DNA of 64,000 bases from Fictibacillus phosphorivorans (GTDB taxonomy: Bacteria > Bacillota > Bacilli > Bacillales > Fictibacillaceae): positions 310,001 through 374,000 of the forward strand of contig NZ_LRFC01000001.1 in the NCBI RefSeq assembly GCF_001619875.1, in the 5' to 3' direction. The translations under genes and the position numbers were made by a program. Shown one piece after another: positions 59,186 to 64,000 of this stretch. How positions within the stretch are numbered: the first letter of the stretch is position 1; every line of letters begins with the position of its first letter. The notes under the pieces are model-generated. The model ran no database searches, was not told the origin of the DNA, and was given only the letters and a program-made list of their open reading frames with translations.

Positions 59186-60178
59186 ATGATGAAAACAAGA
59201 AAAATCGGAACAAACGGTCCTGAGGTTTCAGCAATCGGATTAGGATGTATGGGAATGTCTGATCTTTATGGGAATGCAGAAAGAGCGGAAAGTATTGCAA
59301 CCATTCACGAAGCACTTGAAAAAGGTGTCACACTTTTTGATACGGGTGATTTTTATGGCGTCGGTCATAACGAACTCTTGTTGCGTGAGGCATTGCAAGG
59401 AACAAAACGCGAAAATGCTTTTATTGCGGTTAAAACAGGAGTGCTCAGATCTCCAGATGGCGGCTGGATCGGAATGGATAACCGTCCGCAAGCGATTAAG
59501 AATGCTTTGGCTTATACACTTCAACGTTTAGGAACAGATTATATCGACCTTTATCAGCCAGCACGTGTCGATCCGAACGTGCTAATTGAAGAAACGATTG
59601 GCGCGATGAGTGATTTGGTGAAAGCAGGTTATGTTAAACACATTGGCCTTTCTGAAGCGAATGCAGAAACCGTTCGTAAAGCACACGGTGTTCATCCGAT
59701 CAGCTGGCTTCAGATCGAGTATTCCCTGTTCAGCCGCGGGATTGAAGCAGAAATTCTTCCGACGCTCCGCGAGTTAGGCATCTCGCTTTCTGCCTATGGC
59801 GTGCTTTCAAGAGGATTATTAAGTGGCAAGTGGACGAAAGAGCGTCAGGGTCAAATCGACTTCCGCTCGTTCGCACCTCGTTTTATGGGTGAAAACTTGG
59901 ATCAAAACTTAGCACTTGTTGAAGCGTTGCGTGAGATTGCTGAAGAAAAACAAGCAACAGTAGCTGAAATTGCAATTAGCTGGGTATTGACTCAAGGCGA
60001 AGACGTCATCCCGTTGATCGGAGCACGCAAACGCACGCATTTAGCAGATGCATTTGGTGCGTTAGCGTTAGAGCTGTCTTCAGCAGATCTTGAGAAAATC
60101 GAAAGAGCCGTACCTGCTGACAAAGTGGCGGGAACGCGTTATGCTAAAGAGCAGATGGCAATGTTAGGAGTAGAATAA
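59186..60178 (+). CDS. Aldo/keto reductase
   Basis: 330 residues, TIM-barrel reductase. Catalytic tetrad members are seen: Asp/Tyr in LFDTGDFYGVGHNE, Lys in IAVKTG, and the usual His position in LYQPARVD appears changed to Pro-Ala. NADPH contacts lie in IPLIGARKRTHLADA. It reduces aldehydes or ketones. CGGAGGGG precedes ATG 59186. It is 3 bp from the TetR gene, so the two are co-transcribed. Confidence 0.87.
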   Translation: MMKTRKIGTNGPEVSAIGLGCMGMSDLYGNAERAESIATIHEALEKGVTLFDTGDFYGVGHNELLLREALQGTKRENAFIAVKTGVLRSPDGGWIGMDNRPQAIKNALAYTLQRLGTDYIDLYQPARVDPNVLIEETIGAMSDLVKAGYVKHIGLSEANAETVRKAHGVHPISWLQIEYSLFSRGIEAEILPTLRELGISLSAYGVLSRGLLSGKWTKERQGQIDFRSFAPRFMGENLDQNLALVEALREIAEEKQATVAEIAISWVLTQGEDVIPLIGARKRTHLADAFGALALELSSADLEKIERAVPADKVAGTRYAKEQMAMLGVE

Positions 60179-60181
60179 GGA

Positions 60182-60766
60182 ATGGCAGAACCTTTAACGA
60201 GGGAACAAATTTTAGACACAACGGAACAAGTGCTTCGCCGCTTTGGGTTGGATAAAACGTCAGTTGTCGATGTCGCTCGTGCGCTCGGCGTGAGTCATGG
60301 GACATTGTATCGTCATTTCGCAAGCAAGGCCGCGTTAAAAGAAGCGGTTGCGGAACGCTGGTTACATGAAGTTTCGACACCGCTTGGAAAAATTGCTGGT
60401 GAAGAAGGATCAGCGTTTGATAAAGTGAGAAGCTGGATCGAAAGACTGGTTCATATCAAACAATCGAAGGCAAAAGAAGATCCTGAACTGTTTGCGATGT
60501 ATAACGCGCTTGCTGAAGAATCCGTTGAGGTTATCACGGCGCATATTCACGAACTGATCGCACAATTAACCAAGATTGTTGAAGAGGGTATGAAAAGCGG
60601 CGAGTTCCAAAAGGGGAATGCACATGAACAGGCTGCGGCTATTTTTTATGCCACAGCCCGGTTTCACCACCCTGCTCTTGCAAAAGAGTGGGCATCTTCT
60701 CATATCCAGGAAGAGTTTAAACAAGTATGGAGTTTGATCACGTCAGGTCTTGTTAAAAAATCATAA
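60182..60766 (+). CDS. TetR-family regulator
   Basis: 194 residues. The N-terminal helix-turn-helix is REQILDTTEQVLRRFGLDKTSVVDVARALGVSHGTLYRHFASKAALKEAV. The C-terminal ligand domain includes FHHPALAKEWASSHIQEEF, as in the YbiH-like (TetR_C) members. It probably represses its own operon through the palindrome at 59104 and responds to an aldehyde or quinone-like compound (inference). Confidence 0.87.
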   Translation: MAEPLTREQILDTTEQVLRRFGLDKTSVVDVARALGVSHGTLYRHFASKAALKEAVAERWLHEVSTPLGKIAGEEGSAFDKVRSWIERLVHIKQSKAKEDPELFAMYNALAEESVEVITAHIHELIAQLTKIVEEGMKSGEFQKGNAHEQAAAIFYATARFHHPALAKEWASSHIQEEFKQVWSLITSGLVKKS

Positions 60767-60770
60767 GGAG

Positions 60771-60818
60771 AGGCTGTATCAAAGGGGGTGTCCCCTTTTG
60801 ATGCAGTCTTTTTTTTGT
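60771..60818 (+). terminator. Terminator of the AKR-TetR operon
   Basis: Long stem from AGGCTGTATCAAAGGGG to CCCCTTTTGATGCAGTCT, then TTTTTTT. Confidence 0.9.
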
Positions 60819-60865
60819 AGAAAGTAGCTGGATATATACTAGGTCATTTTGGCAGAACAGCTTAC

Positions 60866-61411
60866 TTACTTTTTATATAAATGTTTAATCCATTTGTTAA
60901 TAAAAGATGATTTATTATTCTGTGATTCTAGCCGCTTTAGTGGACGGCCAGCAAGATAGAGCTTGATGTTTTGCCATAAAACTTCAGCTTGAATTTCAAT
61001 ATCTCCAGCGGAATTCGGTTGGCCAGCAATCGTAACACAATGACCAGCACCAAACAAAAAAGGGAATTCAGTATTCTGCAGCGTATCCTCAACCATCATC
61101 AATCCCTGTGCATCAACAGGGACTAAAGCTTGCTTAAATAGTGAAACTTTCATATCCACATTAAATGAGATCACATCAAAACGGTAAATTTCACCTGAGA
61201 AGCTTAACAGCATTTTCTGTAAGGGGTCGAATGAGATAATTGTATCTTCAATAAAAGTGACATTCGCATTCTTACATACCGTGCTAAAATCCGTATTATT
61301 CTTCTTTTCGCCAATCAATATAATTTCTACATTGTTAATTCTCTTTCTTTGTAAAAGGCGGAGAACAGACAGATGCACGTCTTCAGTTCCAATTAATAAT
61401 AATTTAGTCAA
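60866..61411 (-). CDS. Shrunken pyridine-nucleotide-disulfide-oxidoreductase-like protein
   Basis: 181 residues. The N-terminal strand TKLLLIGTEDVHLSVLRLLQ stands where an FAD-binding GxGxxG would be, but the glycines are lost. The second half (VPVDAQGLMMVEDTLQ, then FPFLFGAGHCVTIAGQPNSAG) matches the FAD-contacting end of NADH-dehydrogenase-like flavoproteins. The whole NADH-binding domain is missing; normal length is ~380. It could be a decaying gene or a repurposed half-protein. TTG 61411 follows AGGAG. Confidence 0.6.
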   Translation of the reverse strand: MTKLLLIGTEDVHLSVLRLLQRKRINNVEIILIGEKKNNTDFSTVCKNANVTFIEDTIISFDPLQKMLLSFSGEIYRFDVISFNVDMKVSLFKQALVPVDAQGLMMVEDTLQNTEFPFLFGAGHCVTIAGQPNSAGDIEIQAEVLWQNIKLYLAGRPLKRLESQNNKSSFINKWIKHLYKK

Positions 61412-61493
61412 AACAAAACACTCCTGAATAAATAGTGGTGTGTCTATCATATCGATATTTTAAAGAGTTGGCCAACCAACCCGTCGTAATGTT

Positions 61494-61532
61494 ATTGTAG
61501 GGGGTCTGTCCCGGGGACAGACCCCCTACAAT
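61494..61532. repeat. Dispersed palindrome, copy 3
   Basis: 19-bp arms (ATTGTAGGGGGTCTGTCCC and complement) around one G. It is the same element as copies 1 and 2, with GGGTCTGWCCC at the core and compensating changes in both arms. It lies between a minus-strand and a plus-strand gene. Confidence 0.9.
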
Positions 61533-61599
61533 TTACTTTGTCTCATTAGTACGATTAAAATGAATATGAAAACAGTTGGAAAAGAAGGAGCTAATGGGG

Positions 61600-62094
61600 A
61601 TGGAAATAATCGAATTGCATAGTGTGGACGAGGATATCAATGAGCTTTCCGATCTTTTAATAAAAGTGGTGGAGGATGGCGCGTCCATTGGTTTTCTGCC
61701 GCCACTTGCAAAAACAGAAGCAAATGCCTTCTGGAAAAGCTGCGTCAAACCTGACATCTCGTTCTGGGTCGCAAAGGCAGAGGGTAAGATTGCGGCAACG
61801 ATCCAACTTCACTTATGTACGAAACCAAACGGAACACACCGGGCGGAAATTGCTAAGCTTATGACACATCCATCGTTCAGACAAAAAGGTATTGCCAGAA
61901 AGCTAATGAATCACGCAGAGGAACGAGCAAAACAAGAAAATCGTTCACTCCTTATATTGGATACGAGAGAAGGAGACCCTTCTAATCTTCTTTATCAATC
62001 GATCGGTTATCAAGAAGCGGGGCGCATCCCGAAGTTTGCAAAAAATGCGGAAGGTGGAATCGATACGACGGTTTTGTACTATAAAATGATTTAA
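61600..62094 (+). CDS. GNAT-family acetyltransferase
   Basis: 164 residues. KLMTHPSFRQKGIARKLMNHAEERAKQ is the acetyl-CoA loop, with NLLYQSIGYQEAGRIP as the C-terminal motif. Early residues IGFLPPLAKTEANAFW resemble aminoglycoside/phosphinothricin-type acetyltransferases, but the substrate is not predictable. ATG 61600 is nine bases from AAGGAG; ATG 61594 is too close. Confidence 0.8.
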   Translation: MEIIELHSVDEDINELSDLLIKVVEDGASIGFLPPLAKTEANAFWKSCVKPDISFWVAKAEGKIAATIQLHLCTKPNGTHRAEIAKLMTHPSFRQKGIARKLMNHAEERAKQENRSLLILDTREGDPSNLLYQSIGYQEAGRIPKFAKNAEGGIDTTVLYYKMI

Positions 62095-62241
62095 AAAAAG
62101 TGACCTGGTTGGACTTAATAGCCACCGGCATTCACCTCACCACCGCCTAAGGCCATTAGCCCACAAACCGCTGACCTTCATGTTCATTCGTTTAAGAACA
62201 GCAACTGCTGGTTATAGTACAGGTAGAAAGCAGGTGGGACA

Positions 62242-63486
62242 ATGTCAGAATCAATGGCTGAGTACATAAGAAAACACGCTATAAAGCTTGAAGACACACA
62301 TGCAATGGATGAGATTGTGAATTCAATCGGAAATGCACGGTATGTCATGTTAGGTGAAGCCTCACACGGAACATCAGAGTTTTATACCATTCGGGCTGAA
62401 CTTTCAAAAAGACTCATTCAAGAAAAGGGTTTCTCATTCATAGCAGTGGAAGGGGACTGGCCGTCTTGCTATCGAGTAAATCGCTATATAAAAAGCTACA
62501 ATTCGAACCCTCCGGAGCTTGAAGTCCTTTTAAAACAAAGCTTTACACGGTGGCCTTCATGGATGTGGGCAAATAAAGAAATGCTCGAATTGATTTCGTG
62601 GTTAAAAAGATACAATGATGAACAGTCAACAAGAAACAAAGTAGGTTTCTTTGGAATCGATCTGTACAGTTTGTTTGAATCGATGGAAGAGATCATTCGT
62701 TATTTGGAAGAGAATGACCCAGATCGGTTGCAGCAGGCAAAAAAAGCTTTCTCCTGTTTTCAGCCTTTTGAGAAAGATGAACAAGAATATGCTATTTCTG
62801 CCGGTTATCTATCAGAAAGCTGTGAAGATGAAGTCATTAAGCTTTTGTTAGAAATTCAGTCTAAAAGAGAAACTCATGAAGATGATCCAGAAGGCGGACT
62901 TAGCCTTGAACTCAATGCACTAGTGGCAGCACATGCAGAACAGTATTACAGATCGATGGTAAAAGGTGACACACTCACATGGAACATTCGGGACCGACAT
63001 ATGGCTGAAGCCGTTGAGAAGCTAATGGCCTTTCATGGGCCGGAAGCGAAAGTGATCATCTGGGAGCATAATACACACATCGGTGATGCACGCGCGACTG
63101 ACATGGCAGAAGAGGGAATGATCAATGTAGGTCAGCTCATTCGCGAGGCACATGAATCGGAAGAGGTGTATGCTCTAGGATTTGGCACACATCGCGGAAC
63201 GGTGATCGCAGGGAATGCATGGGGAGATCCTTATAGAAAGATTTCTGTACCGCCTGCTTCAGATGAGAGTTGGGAAGCAATGTTTCATGCTGCAGGCGCT
63301 TATGATCAGTTCATCCTGCTTAAAGAACATCGTGAAAAGTTTGAAGATGTTAAAGGCAACCGTGCCATTGGGGTTGTTTATGATCCCCGTTATGAACATT
63401 TAGGGAACTATGTGCCTACCCGTCTCTCTCACAGATATGATGCTTTCATATTTATTAACCACTCACATGCCCTGCATCCACTCTAA
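62242..63486 (+). CDS. Erythromycin-esterase-family protein
   Basis: 414 residues covering the full erythromycin esterase fold. Conserved GEASHGTSEFYTIRAELSKRLI and VEGDWPSCYRVNRY at the N-terminus carry the putative catalytic Glu/His; IIWEHNTHIGDARATDM and LGFGTHRGTV follow later. True Ere enzymes open the macrolactone ring; many chromosomal homologues have no shown activity. ATG 62242 follows CAGGTGGG. The ~145 bp upstream hold no recognised element. Confidence 0.85.
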   Translation: MSESMAEYIRKHAIKLEDTHAMDEIVNSIGNARYVMLGEASHGTSEFYTIRAELSKRLIQEKGFSFIAVEGDWPSCYRVNRYIKSYNSNPPELEVLLKQSFTRWPSWMWANKEMLELISWLKRYNDEQSTRNKVGFFGIDLYSLFESMEEIIRYLEENDPDRLQQAKKAFSCFQPFEKDEQEYAISAGYLSESCEDEVIKLLLEIQSKRETHEDDPEGGLSLELNALVAAHAEQYYRSMVKGDTLTWNIRDRHMAEAVEKLMAFHGPEAKVIIWEHNTHIGDARATDMAEEGMINVGQLIREAHESEEVYALGFGTHRGTVIAGNAWGDPYRKISVPPASDESWEAMFHAAGAYDQFILLKEHREKFEDVKGNRAIGVVYDPRYEHLGNYVPTRLSHRYDAFIFINHSHALHPL

Positions 63487-63504
63487 TATGGAATTAAAAC
63501 AAGC

Positions 63505-63539
63505 AAGCTTCCAACACTTAGATGTTAGGAAGCTTTTTT
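63505..63539 (+). terminator. Terminator of the esterase-family gene
   Basis: Stem AAGCTTCC-ACA / TGT-GGAAGCTT then TTTTTT. Confidence 0.9.
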
Positions 63540-63598
63540 GCATACATAATAAACGGTTCTAGTGGAAGAATGAGACAAAAAGCCCGGAGTTGTAAGTT

Positions 63599-64000
63599 AT
63601 GAGACAATCCATCTTTCAAAAGCTATTTCACAACGAAAAATACAAAAACCAGCAATTTAGCGAAAAAGATTCATCTGAAGAGATTGCTGTAAAAAAGCAA
63701 ACGATCTCTACAAACTTGAATGAAAACCTTGAAATCTTTTCAAAGCTTTATCTCATTCCTCAAAATAATGATGTAAACATCCGGCGTTTTCTCGTTCAAG
63801 GCTGGCACAAAGAAGCTGCCCTGCTTTTTATTAATACGATTTCGGATACGAACTTGTTAGAAGAGCAGGTCTTAAAGCCTCTTTCAAAAAACGAAGGAAC
63901 CTTTCAAAGTGTTGAAGATATTGTTACTGCACCAGGCATTAAAAGAGTACAAGTCGTTGAGGATGTACTCATCGAAATCAACCGCGGAAACGCCGCTCTT
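63599..64000 (+). CDS. GerA-family germinant receptor A subunit, N-terminal part (cut by window edge)
   Basis: 134 codons to the right edge. After a polar N-terminus (KLFHNEKYKNQQFSEKDSSEE) come SKLYLIPQNNDVNIRRF, QGWHKEAALLFINTISD, LEEQVLKPLSK and TAPGIKRVQVVEDVLIEINRG. This matches the N-terminal hydrophilic domain of GerAA/GerKA proteins, which sit in the inner spore membrane and sense nutrients with B and C subunits. GGAG lies ~10 bases before ATG 63599. The gerB and gerC genes should follow beyond the edge. Confidence 0.9.
   Translation, partial: MRQSIFQKLFHNEKYKNQQFSEKDSSEEIAVKKQTISTNLNENLEIFSKLYLIPQNNDVNIRRFLVQGWHKEAALLFINTISDTNLLEEQVLKPLSKNEGTFQSVEDIVTAPGIKRVQVVEDVLIEINRGNAAL

Overview
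The window is chromosomal DNA of an aerobic, endospore-forming, low-to-moderate GC Gram-positive bacterium of the Bacillaceae type. The evidence is an alpha/beta small acid-soluble spore protein gene, a GerA-type germinant receptor gene starting at the right edge, a dctB-dctS-dctR-dctP C4-dicarboxylate locus, TnrA with matching TnrA boxes, yrrS, ydgI/ydgJ-like and pepT homologues, AGGAGG-type ribosome binding sites and many U-tailed terminators. A Fictibacillus-like genome is a guess from overall feel; the sequence does not settle the genus. No tRNA, rRNA, CRISPR array, insertion sequence or prophage was found.

Left part (1-15 kb): a truncated serine hydrolase, an MraY paralogue outside any cell-wall cluster, a secreted nuclease, an HxlR regulator with a small CWC-type protein, the dct locus, a YrpB-like nitronate monooxygenase, a holin-like peptide, a stand-alone sigma region 2 protein, an OFA-type transporter, and yrrS. 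Middle (15-32 kb): an FAD oxidoreductase plus ECF41 sigma factor operon with an exact ECF41 promoter, several acetyltransferases, an M4 neutral protease, an AraC-GyrI regulator, a second DNA sliding clamp, the SASP gene, and a MarR/nitroreductase/monooxygenase operon with two operators.

Right part (32-64 kb): an M14 carboxypeptidase, then two genes with leaders of the kind used for drug-induced attenuation. These are an ABC-F ribosome-protection ATPase and an APH-fold phosphotransferase, each with promoter, leader peptide and terminator ahead of the gene. They are followed by a nitrogen block (amt, a DUF294 nucleotidyltransferase, a DnaQ-like exonuclease, tnrA), a GDP-mannose/glycosyltransferase block, PepT, an M24 peptidase, an aldo/keto reductase-TetR operon, an erythromycin-esterase homologue and the start of gerAA.

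Two repeat classes cut across the window. One is three copies of a near-perfect ~40-bp palindrome (about 0.4, 7.9 and 61.5 kb). The other is five intergenic arrays of short direct repeats, all with a 20-21 bp period (two DNA turns) but with a different unit in each array. These arrays, the two attenuator leaders, the autoregulated ECF41 module and the amt-DUF294-DnaQ-tnrA block are the most interesting content.
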